The notes beneath the pieces were generated by a model. The model made no database searches, had not been told where the DNA came from, and saw nothing but the letters and a program-made list of their open reading frames with translations. Positions 35,997 through 47,410 of a stretch of DNA of 64,000 nucleotides are shown one piece after another. Origin of the DNA: Atopsyche davidsoni (taxonomy: Eukaryota > Arthropoda > Insecta > Trichoptera > Hydrobiosidae); assembly GCA_022113835.1 (NCBI GenBank), contig JAILWY010000020.1, positions 4,650,001-4,714,000 of the forward strand, written 5' to 3'. The translations under genes and the position numbers were made by a program. Each line of letters begins with the position of its first letter. The stretch's first letter is position 1.

Positions 35997-36106
35997 AGGG
36001 TACGATTGTTAAAAATTCTCGATAAACGGAAGTGATTCGTTAGTACAAGGGTTAGTGCACCGGCCATGTAAGCCAGGGGATGTGGGTTCAAATTTTTCTG
36101 AGAGTT
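35997..36106 (+). repeat. tRNA-related SINE-like repeat, copy 1
   Basis: Shares a 5' flank (GATTGTTAAAAATTCT) and tRNA-like body with the copy at 42966-43075. The body starts GATTCGTTAGT, contains GTTAGTGCACCGGCCA and a B-box-like GTGGGTTCAAATT. The 3' acceptor part has decayed. Confidence 0.65.
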
Positions 36107-37129
36107 TCTTTAAATCATCTTCTATGTATGAACTAACGTGCCTAATCATATTAGTAATTATTTATATATATTAATTCTAACCAGTGGCGTGCGGTCCACA
36201 CAAGCAATAAACCACTGCTTGTAATGAGTGCATCAGGATTTTTATATATATTTTTTTAGTACAAGCAATTATTTCTGAGAATTTCAGAAATATTTTATAA
36301 TAACAAGTTAAATTAATTATTGCTTGTATACGTACAAATAACTTATAGCGTTTTTTGTTCTTTTTGGTTGCATTATATAATAATTACGTAGTTTTTCCTG
36401 TTGTTCCTTGGCAGGTGAATACCAAACCGATGTAATCATGCTCGAGCCTGTCTCATGGCATGCGTGCATAATTGAATTTTTTTTTTCATAGTACTATTTC
36501 ATATTTCTACTTACACTTTTATAGGCTGTCGATAAATCATCGCAATATAATTGATCGACTTAAACTATTTCGATCAATAATCGACTAATATTTTTTTTTA
36601 CCAGCGGTAAACAAACTCGGCGTCCTTGCCTCCCGCGCATCATTGATAGCCAAATAATAATATAATTATATCTTATATTATTATTGCTTGTTCGATATTA
36701 AACAGTCGATTATTATTTCGGTGTTGCTGCTCGGCGCGAGACCTCGAATCTCCCACGCCCGCTTTCTATACAAACTTCTTACGTGTTCAGTATCTTTTGT
36801 GTGTTGTTGCTTGATCAATGGCAAGGTAAACGGCGTTATGAATCACAGCTGCGGCATTGAGACAGACGCGGGTCTTGGGTGTTAAGCCGCGCGCTTGTAC
36901 GTTTCGAATCTGTTATCAGGTGATATCAGTAGTACCGTGGCTCTTTTACATCATCTTACTGAGCATATGTGTGTCTTCGGTCTACATTCCCATAGATTTT
37001 TCCCATGAGCAGCTGCAGCTGCAGAAGACCTCAAGAGCTTTTAGTGTCGAAGCCCTTGGATATTAAACAGATCAAAAGTTCTTCTAGTTACTAAACGACT
37101 TCCAGTAATATTTATTTTTATAATGTACC

Positions 37130-37370
37130 GATACCCCCGAATTTCACATCCATGCTAACTTTCTTCTGCCGATGCCTCTTATAGCTCAGACAATCAGCTG
37201 CAGTAGCCTATGTGCTAAATTTCCATGAAAAATATGGCTAATATAGAGGATACCTTCATCAGGGCTTCAAGACTCCTCTCTCATGGTGTTTTAAGGATTC
37301 TCCTATGATGCCTTGATTTTCGGATTGTTGCTGTCAGGCCTCAACTCCATAATAAAGGCCTCTCATAATA
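37130..37370 (-). repeat. LINE-family remnant, minus orientation
   Basis: Has family words in reverse orientation (GATGCCTCTTATAG, CAGCTGCAGTAGCCTATGTG, CATGGTGTTTTAAGGATTCT), parallel to 27.1-27.4 kb. It abuts an oppositely oriented copy starting at 37377, forming a head-to-head pair. Confidence 0.55.
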
Positions 37371-37376
37371 CAGGAG

Positions 37377-37775
37377 TTGATTGACAACTTCGATATCAAC
37401 ATTGACAACAAAGTATTGGAGAGAGTTAAAATAATCAAGAGACAGCGAGGAAAGTACTATGCCCAAGAGAATAAAACCCTGAAGTCTCGCTGGCGATTCA
37501 CCAAGTGTTATGTCGTCTCAGTTCTACCTTATGGAGTTGAAGCTTGTAGGAGAATCCTACATAAAACACCATGAGTTGACCGCGTCACAAGTGAAAGAGT
37601 CTCGCACAGAAAGACGATGGTAAAGAAGCGGAAGATCTTCCATTTTGGCATCAGCATGTATAGCATCCTCCAGCCGATTGTCCATGGAAAAATCAAGGGG
37701 AAAAAAGCTATCAGTGAGACCGGCCCAGGATATAAATATGTCCGATGAAATGGTCCGCAAACTTCTGCGTTCATT
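37377..37775 (+). mobile_element. LINE reverse-transcriptase C-terminal fragment, plus orientation
   Basis: Plus frames read SRWRFTKCYVVSVLPYGVEA, then VDRVTSERVSHRKT, then LQPIVHGKIKGKKA. This is the same conserved order as insect non-LTR C-termini and the 27.2 kb copy. It is interrupted by stops and ends in the family tail GTCCGATGAAATGGTC. Confidence 0.75.
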
Positions 37776-38224
37776 TCGTATGGCGTGTTATTAATTTAAA
37801 TTTATAAATAAAATAGGTAAATAGCCGCAGCGTGAGTCACCTGTATATTCTTGGATTCTGCGTGGATGGCCAGCGGGGGCGTCTGGGTGGGCCTGCATAA
37901 TGGCATTCTGTATATTTAAAAATTGATACATTAAAGCCGAAGGTGGACCTATTTAAAGATGGGGTGACCAAATTTTTAAAAAAATAATTTATATTTACTT
38001 GATTAGGTTTGGATTGTATTTTGTTACTGTCGCGAATTCCGGCGGTAGGCGTCACAAAGGTGTGACTGCTTTTCGGGCGGATAATGGAAGTCAAGGCCGA
38101 TTTCCTTCCTGCCCAAAACGAGCGGGGCATAGACAATCGCGTTCACACACGCGATTTTCTTGCCATAGTGCAACTCGCTTTCTACCGGCATTGTCTGTGG
38201 CCCGCGCCAGGCCCGTCCAACTCC

Positions 38225-38427
38225 CCATAGGAGAATCCATAAAACACCATGGCTTGACCAGAGTGAGAGCTCGAAGTATCGAAGGACACAGAGGCATCGG
38301 ATGGAGGAAACGTACGTGGATGCGGAAGTCGGAAGTACGGCCGAATCAGTGAGACTGGCCCGGGGTGGTAATATGTTCGATGAAATGGTCGTTAAACTCC
38401 TATGGGGAGAGGCATCAGAAGAGCTAT
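38225..38427 (+). repeat. LINE 3'-end remnant
   Basis: Contains ACACCATGGCTTGACCAGAG, the RWRKRTWMRKSEV frame, GACTGGCCC, TGTTCGATGAAATGGTCG and GGAGAGGCATCAGAAGA, in the same order as the other copies. A hAT-like MITE inserted at its 3' edge. Confidence 0.65.
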
Positions 38428-38435
38428 CTCTAGAG

Positions 38436-38623
38436 CAGTGCTTCTCAAAGTGGTCCCTGGGATCATTCAGGGGGTCCATAGAAAATTAAAATCGATTTGG
38501 GGGTCCGCGCAAGGTTTAATATAAAATAAAATAGTCCTAAGTAAAATATAAATATAGACAGGTGCGTAAAATACAAGTAATAACAGGCAGTTCCGTGGGC
38601 CAAAAGAGTTTTGAGAGCCACTG
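38436..38623. mobile_element. hAT-like MITE, 188 bp, perfect 8-bp target duplication
   Basis: Ends CAGTGCTTCTCAAAG and TTTGAGAGCCACTG are inverted repeats. The flanking 8-mers at 38428-38435 and 38624-38631 are both CTCTAGAG, an exact duplication of the hAT length. The interior is short and non-coding. The intact duplication suggests a relatively recent insertion, into the end of a LINE remnant. Confidence 0.9.
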
Positions 38624-39284
38624 CTCTAGAGCTTCATTAAACGCGGTACGAAACAATGCCGTCCCCAGTACCGTAACCGAAACGTCCATACACACAGAGA
38701 GAACACTCGCGGTCCGCGGCCGCGGCTTTGCATGCCCCGCTTATCTGCGATGTTCGATCGCAATTAAAACATCGTTATAATCTATGCCGCCATTATGATC
38801 GATGAAAGTAAAATTTTGCATACATATATATATAATAAAAAATGTACGTCATTACTCATGTGAACGGATAGCGATTGTAGTAAGAGTGGCTGCATAACTC
38901 ATGTTGGATCATGCTTTCAAGAGACAATTAAACCTTCTGCATAGCAAAAATCTAAAAATTTTAATTATTTATTAATCATATATATTTTTTTCTCTCTTTG
39001 CAGGTATGTGTTTCCGGTTTTTGGTTTGAATACAACGAATCGCGTTGGTGAGTGCATTGTTGTTGTTATGAACGCGTATCGTGGCGGTGGATGCTCTCTC
39101 GTCTCGGGTTGGACGTTTGCTTACACACAACCGGCTAGCAACCGACTGTGCACGTGCTAATTAGTCCGGGCACAGAGGCGTGAACACCCGCCACCGGGAG
39201 CGTTGTTACTTTTCTAACCAAACGATTGAACCAACTTGCAAAGTATACCTGTCTTCTGGTAATGAGACAAAGCACTGTATCTTC

Positions 39285-39430
39285 TTCTGATGCCTCTCCT
39301 CTCACTAATCCCACTGATGGGGATTTCCCCTTCGATTATTTTCATTGGAAAATCACCTGGAGGATGCTGTACACACTGTTGCGAAAAGTGTGGCCAAAAT
39401 GGAAGAACTTCTATACAGCCTTGGACGATT
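39285..39430 (-). repeat. LINE 3'-end remnant, minus
   Basis: Contains CTTCTGATGCCTCTCC followed by words shared with 37.6-37.7 kb in reverse orientation (CACTGATGG, TTTTCATTGGAAAATC, GGAGGATGCTGTA). It is a truncated copy of the same family. Confidence 0.55.
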
Positions 39431-39975
39431 ATATAAAATGTAACATTACTTGAAATCCAATTTTGCACGTTACATGTAAATGAGTTTGTACACGTTTTTT
39501 GTTGTTGTTGAAACTTATTAATTTTTTTGTGTACGCTCGTGACCCGCGAGTAATGCAAGTGATGCAAGTCCTCATTGAGTGTTCAACTGTGTTGGGCAAT
39601 TGAACAGCTGATGTCGTGTTTGGCATTTGCTAAGCAACACCTGTTCGCCCAATCATCATTACGTCTCATTTCCACGCCGCCATCATCATCGCCATTTCGT
39701 ACCTGCGGCCCTTACAACAATAACGTACCATCACGTTTATCCGATGAATTTTAATTAGACGATGCACATTCGGTTTTTTATGAAATCGAAAAGTGACAAA
39801 TGGGCCGTTTTTTTGTTCATTGTTCTTCTAAACGTGCATTTGGAGCCAAAACGTTGAGAAAAAACCTTGTGTTACTCGCCATCCGAAAGCTCTCGTCAAT
39901 TAGTGAAATAATTACTGTATTGCGATAATGAAGTCAAAATTGACACCAGACAGGCTCACGAGTCCATTGCACGCG

Positions 39976-40162
39976 CAGGGGCGGCCAACCGACATTATTT
40001 CATATTTATTTAATTATATCAATTTTTTTTATCTATTTTGATTCACTGCTATTGTGCGAACACGTCGATGGATGAAACCACCAATCGACATATCGGTATG
40101 AGCCAATAGGCTCATGGTAAATGTTCAAATATGCTAGAGCGCAAAATGTTTGCCCACCCCTG
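39976..40162. mobile_element. hAT-like MITE, 187 bp
   Basis: Left end CAGGGGCGGCCAAC and right end GTTTGCCCACCCCTG are imperfect inverted repeats of the CAGGGGTGG type, as in the 33.47 kb element. No clear target duplication remains. Confidence 0.65.
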
Positions 40163-40314
40163 GCCCAGCCTCCGTGGGTTCTCTCTCTCTTTTTCAATAA
40201 TTACCTCGTCCATCAATCACTCGCGGCTCGTGTAACATCGTAATTCCGCGGCGCTCGTAAATCATCCGCTCCCGGCCTCGCCTTTCGCGCTCGCCCGCAC
40301 CGCACACCTTCAGG

Positions 40315-42065
40315 ACGTCGCCCGGGCGCCCTGCAGGTCTGGAACATCGCCCTGGGCCACATCGTTGGCCGCAGTCAGGCGCTAGTAGCGCGCGCTTGAA
40401 GCAATATGCCTCTTAGCTTTATTGGCGATGAATGATGACCGATGAATGCTGAGCATCCTCATGGTCTGGAACATCGTTCTGTGCCAGTCGCTGCGGCTTC
40501 CGGTGGCGCTAGTAACGCGCGCTTGAAGCAATATGCCTCTAAGCTTTATTGGCGATGAATACTGAGCACCCTCATGGTCTGAACATCGTTCTGTGCCACG
40601 TTGTTGGTCTTGTACAGTCGCTGTGGCTCCCGTTGACGCTAGTAGCAGGTGCTTGAATGCCTCTTAGCTTTATTGGCGTAAATACTGAGCACCCTCATGG
40701 TCTGGACATCGTTCTGTGCCACGTTGTTGTCGTAGTCAGTCGCTGCGGCCCCCGGTGACGCTAGTAGCTAGTGCTTGAAGCAATATGCCTCTTAGCTTTA
40801 TTGGCGATGAATGCTAATCGATTGAGTTTACATTCATCAATACGTCGCCTGAGCATCCTCACGGTCTGGAACATCGTTCTGTGCCACGTTGTTAGTCGTA
40901 GTCAGTCGCTGCGGCCCCCGGTGGCGCTAGTAGCTAGTGCTTGAAACAATAAGCCTCTTAGCTTTATTGGCGATGAATACTGAGCACCCTCATGGTCTGA
41001 ACATCGTTCTGTGCCACGTTGTTGGTCTTGTACAGTCGCTGTGGCTCCCGTTGACGCTAGTAGCAGGTGCTTGAATGCCTCTTAGCTTTATTGGCGTAAA
41101 TACTGAGCACCCTCATGGTCTGGACATCGTTCTGTGCCACGTTGTTGTCGTAGTCAGTCGCTGCGGCCCCCGGTGACGCTAGTAGCTAGTGCTTGAAGCA
41201 ATATGCCTCTTAGCTTTATTGGCGATGAATGCTAATCGATTGAGTTTACATTCATCAATACGTCGCCTGAGCATCCTCACGGTCTGGAACATCGTTCTGT
41301 GCCACGTTGTTAGTAGTAGTCAGTCGCTGCGGCCCCCGGTGGCGCTAGTAGCTAGTGCTTGATACAATAAGCCTCTTAGCTTTATTGGCGATGAATACTG
41401 AGCGCCCTCATGGTCTGGACATCGTTCTGTGCCACGTTGTTGGTCTTGTACAGTCGCTGTGGCTCCCGTTGACGCTAGTAGCAGGTGCTTGAATGCCTCT
41501 TAGCTTTATTGGCGTAAATACTGAGCACCCTCATGGTCTGGACATCGTTCTGTGCCACGTTGTTGTCGTAGTCAGTCGCTGCGGCCCCCGGTGACGCTAG
41601 TAGCTAGTGCTTGAAGCAATATGCCTCTTAGCTTTATTGGCGATGAATGCTAATCGATTGAGTTTACATTCATCAATACGTCGCCTGAGCATCCTCACGG
41701 TCTGGAACATCGTTCTGTGCCACGTTGTTAGTAGTAGTCAGTCGCTGCGGCCCCCGGTGGCGCTAGTAGCTAGTGCTTGATACAATAAGCCTCTTAGCTT
41801 TATTGGCGATGAATACTGAGCGCCCTCATGGTCTGGACATCGTTCTGTGCCACGTTGTTAGTCGTAGTCAGTCGCTGCGGCCCCCGGTGGCGCTAGTAGC
41901 TAGTGCTTGATACAATAAGCCTCTTAGCTTTATTGGCGATGAATGCTGATCGATTGAGTTTACATTCATCAAAACGTCGCCTGAGCACCCTCACGGTCTG
42001 GAACATCGTTCTGTGCCACGTTGTTAGACGTAGTCAGTCACTGTATTAGTGGCGCTAGTATTTAT
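40315..42065. repeat. Satellite-like tandem array with a 418-bp higher-order repeat
   Basis: Fourteen or so related units. The landmark AGCTTTATTGGCG starts at 40415, 40542, 40666, 40794, 40960, 41084, 41212, 41378, 41502, 41630, 41796 and 41926. Spacings repeat as 166, 124 and 128 bp, so landmarks three units apart are exactly 418 bp apart for the central copies. The 166-bp subunit differs by an extra segment bounded by GATGAATG and CATTCATC, which can form a hairpin. Central copies differ at only a few positions, while the outermost units are degenerate. No coding potential. Confidence 0.95.
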
Positions 42066-42109
42066 TATCTCACCCTCACTTTCACGTGTCTCATTTAAGA
42101 GAATGTTTG

Positions 42110-42305
42110 TGACCATATAAACCAATTCTTCTTCCTTATCATGTGTCTCACCTCAGGTGACGTTGGCGACCATCTCACTGAGCATACACTCATACCGAAC
42201 CAGTGTTCATAGTTTGACAAAGGGAAAGTAGTGTAGCGGGTCCTTCTACACCGCAGCTTTATACTGCTGCTACCCAAAAAGCATTATCATATAATAGATA
42301 GTAGA
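42110..42305 (-). repeat. LINE-family end plus associated repeat block, copy 2
   Basis: Same order as at 33.9 kb: ACGTTGGCGACCATCTCACT, then GAGCATACACTCATACCG, GGGTCCTTCTACACCGCAG, TATACTGCTGCTACCCA and GCATTATCATATAATA. Confidence 0.65.
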
Positions 42306-42404
42306 TTTTGCGGCCATGGGGTCCGTGTGGCCGAATACGAAAATTTTTCGATGCTAGAGAAATTTATACGCCGTAAAAATAAATTTATCGCGCCGTTTGA
42401 CTTG

Positions 42405-42605
42405 TAGACTGCGCGCGCGTGTGTATGTGTGCTTGTGTGTATGTGTGTGTGTAATTTATGCAGCCGCTCACCGGCAGCGCACCTCTCCGAGCGCGCTCAC
42501 CTGCGCTCACCTGCGCGGCCCGCCACTCGCCGCCCGACCGCCGAGCGGAGCGGACGCCTGTACGCGCCGCGGCCCCTCAGACACGAGGACGAAAATAATA
42601 AATAA
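42405..42605. other. TG-rich run followed by a GC-rich island
   Basis: A GCGCGC/TGTGTA alternating tract (42405-42455) precedes about 125 bp of GC-rich sequence (42470-42595). On the minus strand the island holds two consecutive splice-donor-like words (GCAGGTGAGCGCAGGTGAGC), and a TATATA run lies upstream. It could be a minus-strand noncoding first exon, but no partner exon is identifiable. Confidence 0.3.
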
Positions 42606-42965
42606 ATATATATATATATATATATTAAGTGCTCATGAAGTGAACTGCTGTGTATGTGTGTGTGTGTGCGTGCTTGTTTTTATGATTAAAAAAATAAGTG
42701 TTTCTCGCTTATGGTTTGTATTATGTGTCCATGGTGTTTTTTTTTTTTTTTTTTTGGATCTGTGCCGTGGTGGATTTGTCGCTATTCGCATCGGTGATCG
42801 CGTCTATTTCCGATGTCCTGCGGCATTGGCAGTTTTACGTGTTTTGGCACGTCTGCAAATAGACGCGCGCCACTATTATTGATACAGTGTCTCAGCGCTC
42901 TCTTCGAAATACTATTATTTATATTTATTGATCTTTGTGAAGACCGTTTCACGTTTTTTCATTTA

Positions 42966-43075
42966 TAGGATATGATTGTTAAAAATTCTAGCGTAGTACT
43001 AGTGATTCGTTGGTGTAATTGGTAGTGCACCGGCCACGCAAGCTTGGGGACGCGGGTTCAAATTCCGCACAAATC
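42966..43075 (+). repeat. tRNA-related SINE-like repeat, copy 2 (tRNA-like body 43004-43075)
   Basis: The 72-nt body folds partly as a tRNA. Acceptor GATTCGT pairs with ACAAATC at 6 of 7 positions. The T arm GCGGG-TTCAAAT-TCCGC is complete. D-stem pairing is only weak, and the anticodon stem has a mismatch. Position 33 is A rather than T, so a working tRNA is unlikely. A conserved 5' flank shared with 36.0 kb shows this is part of a longer repeat. Confidence 0.65.
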
Positions 43076-43432
43076 ACGATGATATTTTTCAATGCTTGAA
43101 AAAATGTACTCAATCATTACTATTATTTACGTTCATCATAAATATTTGGAGTGTGTTTCGTAGTGATCGGAATATACAGGGTGCTTTGTATCGAAAAACA
43201 CTTGTTGATAAATACGCGTTTATAACTCTTCGAAATTGACAAGTCGGGTGTTGTTGATATAAATATTACGCTCTTGGGTTTGTTCTTTGAATATCCGTTT
43301 TGTCCGGTCACGTAGTCTTGATAGTTTTGATTAATCCTGCAGTTGGAAGTCGCCTGCTGTCACCTCGCTGACCAGGTGGTTCGGCTTCGAGGCCGTGCTT
43401 GCCATTTCTCCGGTGCCAACCGATTGGAATCA

Positions 43433-43436
<4 letters not shown>

Positions 43437-43463
<27 letters not shown>

Positions 43464-43474
43464 AATATATATAT
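43437..43474. repeat. (TA)n microsatellite
   Basis: AT dinucleotide run broken once by a TAAATA. Similar short runs occur at 42607-42625, 44490-44515 and 62696-62714. Confidence 0.9.
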
Positions 43475-46400
43475 GTTTAATTAAAAAACTTATCTTAATA
43501 ATATATTATATGATTGGTCTGTTTATCGTGCTCGTGCCGGACCACCCAAAATAATCTAACGGGGCTTTGACAAGTGGTTGCTAAATCGTTGTTTTCAACA
43601 TTCTAATCTATATAATATGTACAAACTGTGCTTATATATATATAATACGGTCTATTGAATACAAATGATATATTTTCTATATAAAAAAGTGACAATAGAT
43701 GCATTTTATCTTTGTATTACAAATAATTTTTTTTACTGCCTTTTCCTTATCTCTGAATAATGTTTTTACTATTTTTTTTATACTTGCATTGCACAATCTT
43801 TTTCACTACCTTGCATAATTATTTTTTAAATGGTAGGAATATACTATATTTTTTTTATTTTGCATATCGACAGTTGGACTGTGCCAAAGATAGTTCGTGA
43901 AAATCGGTTGCTTTTGTAAAATAGTTGGATCATGCAATTCACTCTGGGAAGTGGCCGCTTGAGGAGTGCAGTCATGCGTTGCGTGTTTTTTTTTTTTTTT
44001 TTTTTTTCGCGTTACCGCACCAACCCCATTTTGTTACGTCAGTAATTGATGCACATTGTTGCTTTTTAACTATATTCATAAGTAAAAAGCGCAATGAGTA
44101 AGTCATCCCACCTGCGCTATGCTTTAAAACTTTTGGGAGAAAAGCGACCGATTAAAATTATAATAAAAATATTTTTTTGCACGCCACTGGAAATCACCAT
44201 CTCGATTACGCGGAATTAATTAAAAAAATAGCAAACTTTTCAATACTTCGTTTTTCTCACATACGTAATTGAAAATAATACACTCTGCATATTTAAATAT
44301 TTAATTAATGTCATTGAATACGTTTTGATTTTTTTTTTTTTTTCCATATGCGAGTCTCAGTACAAACGATGGTAAATATTGGCCGTAAATAAAAAAAATT
44401 ACCATTGTCCATAGAAAAAGAAAGTCAACGTGGACGCATGTCTAATATAATATTACTTGCCCAGGATTGAAGAAATGCGTACATTTTTATTAATATATAT
44501 ATATATATATATATGAATAAAAAATAAATTAAATCTACACCCAATTATCTTATTAGCATCCCTTTTCTGGATCTGTTCGCATCTATTTTCTCTAATCCAG
44601 CTTTCATTCGTTCGCTCTGTCGCACCGACGTAGTGAGACGAGGTTCTTGGGAGGCTCTCAGTCTCAAAAGCGCAGGCTTCCAGACCGAAAACCGGAGACT
44701 CCGGGTCCGCAAGGCCGCGACGTTCTCCATTTTGTGTCGGACATTGTTATTTTTTTCAAATCCAATCTCCAGCCGAGCCTTCGCCATTTGTCTTGTGCGA
44801 GTGAATGTATTTTTTTTCCTGCGCCACTCCACGTGCACTAGTGGTGGGAAAAAAAAAAAAAAAAAAACGACTGAATTATTTATACTACAAGCTTGGTGAC
44901 CATGTCTGTTCGTGGTTTTCTTATAGAGAATAGTGTAGTCATTATTTAACAATCCTTTCCCCACATGGCTCATGTGTAACAGGCTGCCGAAACAACCCCC
45001 CCCCCCTCCACCTAATTGTAATTAATTTTATTTATCAATTCATTCGCAATACCTTGCTTGGGCCATTCATTGATTGATTAATCGATTATTCGTGTTCGGC
45101 TGTGCCCATCACTACGCCGTACCTGGCGGGCAGGTGCACATTTCGCAATCGATAATGGATACTATTTTTACAACGCTGTTTTTGTTGTTGTTGTTGAAAC
45201 TAAATATCAAATTTAATTTGGTTTCATTTTGGCAATACGCCTTTAGACCTTTCCCGCGGTGTAAAATGACCCATTACATTAAAACCATGTACAGACAAAC
45301 TTCTCTTGAGAGACACACGAAGAAGAGAGTGTTAGTTTTAGTGTTCAACATCCAAATGTGACAAATCCCGCAAGTGACAAACAACGTTGTTTTTTTTTTT
45401 TTTTTTTTTGCAGTAAAATTACTTGTTACTTGTTACTTGCCATTTTTGTTCAAACTGCTACTTCCCGAAATTCAGTTTCATTGTGGTCACTTGCAATCCA
45501 AGCTACGCGCTTTTTTGTCCCGGCTTATTAACGATATCATCTCACGAGCTTTGATTACCATCCGGCGACTAGCGGTGAGTGCTTAAAGCTGGCCAAAGTA
45601 ACCACTGGGGTTTGGGGGATGTACTGATTTTTTTTATTTTTTCCTCCCGATAATTTCATTTCTATACCGTCTTCCGATGTTGTACCGTATATGTTGGTAT
45701 CGAGGGGGCGCCATGGCTCTCACGCCATGGCCCCACAATGGCCGGCGGATCCGCCGGACCATTAGGCGAGGCCCGACAATTAAAGCGGATCGTTTTTGGT
45801 TATTTTTTTTTTTTCTTCACGCGACAGAGTGAATCCAGAGCGATGGGCTCTCCCACGGCCGGGTCGGCTCATTTGTAGCAACAGCACTAAATGCTAATTA
45901 ATTCGGCGATGCTTCGTGCTGCTCCGGCTGCTTGCTACCTATTGTACCATCAATTCATTCGAGGAGTATTCAATGAGCGGTTTGTTTTGTATACACATCT
46001 TATATGGTATATTCGCAACTATCGATTGTTACCGCATCGGTATGATTCTGATGTGTCAACATGTGATATCTTCTCTTTGAGTTATTGTTACAACATGAAT
46101 GTCATTTTCTCCATGGTATTTCCGACCTGCTCCACCTGACTCGAGAAAGTCAGTTTCGCAACTATCCATACTAGAGTCACCGCGCATCGGATTTCATTCA
46201 ATTACGCACTTTCATTGTTGCCAATCAATTATTTTAATTGATCGTTTAATACCTACGCCTGCTGACTTTAAAACATTTTGAATTATTGGACGTAGTTAGT
46301 AGGAAATTTACAAAAATCTCCTGACCCCCAGTCTTTATCCACCAATGTTATTCCCTGCCTAACACTGTATATTGCCTTAATTCTCCATGGACGTGTTCTT

Positions 46401-46835
46401 CGTGTTGTTATATTTCTGGCTGATCTTCGGCCGCGTTCGAGGCTTTTTGTTGTTGTTTGAAATGTCAGTTGATTCCGCTATTATCCAGCGTGATTCGATT
46501 ATATATATCACAACACACGCAAAGTATCACTTTAGTATAGGCGATGTTCGATTCGATTCTCACGCTAGTGTGATCGAGTTCGATCGACGCAAGCAGTAAA
46601 TTTCCATTTCGATATTTTTTCCTGTCGATATATTATTCAAATCACCAGATTTTCTCTTCTGTCTCTTTTACGCGAGGCTGGGGAAAAAAGTCCGTCGCGC
46701 AATGCATTCGCTCCGCAAGTGTCCGAGTGCCGTGAAACGGATTACCTGTCGTGGAAATGGGAAGACGAAACGAAGCGTGCCGCTTTCTAAATCGATTCCG
46801 GCGCGCTGCTTAACCCGAGTGGGCGCTCATACGAA

Positions 46836-46890
46836 GGATGGCTCAGTGGTAAAGTCGTCGGCCCTTGATCCATGGGTGCAATCCCTATCC
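46836..46890 (+). repeat. tRNA-like fragment
   Basis: Contains an A-box-like GGCTCAGTGGTAAAG and a B-box-like GGGTGCAATCCC, bounded by GGAT and ATCC. It is shorter than a tRNA with poor stems, so probably a tRNA-derived SINE head or tRNA pseudogene. Confidence 0.4.
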
Positions 46891-47149
46891 TGACAGGCGA
46901 ATTGATCATCGGATCTGTTTCAGTGTCTTCTCACTGGACACACGTGTGTCCTGATCATGTCTCACTCGTCTAGCTTTTACGTTCTGACAGCTGAGTGAGA
47001 TTTTTAATCGTTATATGCAATTGTGGTGTCTTCCTGTCGGCATCAAAAACATCCTGCAGCTTTCTGCTATGGCTAAAACGACCCTTTCTTTTAATGTACC
47101 ATACATTGCCAAATGATCAGACTGATCAAAGGTCAAATGACTAGTGGAT

Positions 47150-47410
47150 TATCGACCATTTCACTTAGCCGATACTCATGTTGAGGCAGTGTTCATGGTT
47201 TCCTAAGGGGAAAATAGTATAGTGGGTCCCCGGGTCCTTCTACACTGCAGTTTTATATTGCTGCTGCCCAATAGCATTATTATATAATCATTTCCTTACA
47301 AAGCATTGGCCTGACACTCCTGCAGCATGCCACAAAAACAATACCACCTCGACAATATACTTCCCGAGCAAATTCATTCCAAGTCCTCTACTCCATTACC
47401 GATTCTTTAA
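47150..47410. repeat. Dispersed repeat blocks (LINE-associated, copy 3, and a second family)
   Basis: 47150-47310 repeats the GGGTCCTTCTACACTGCAG, GCTGCTGCCCAATAGC, ATTATTATATAA order of 33.9 and 42.2 kb. 47328-47410 belongs to another family (CTGCAG, ACAATACCACCTCGA, CTACTCCATTACCGAT) with relatives at 53555-53638 and 48121-48180. Confidence 0.65.

Noticed and set aside
42397..42882. 161-codon open frame MTCRLRARVYVC
   Set aside because: It runs through TG-repeat, GC island, TA run and poly-T, so it is low-complexity with no domain or splice structure.
43004..43075. Functional tRNA gene
   Set aside because: The acceptor and T arms pair, but position 33 is A, the anticodon stem is mismatched and D-stem pairing is weak. 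A sibling copy with the same upstream flank shows it is repeat-derived.
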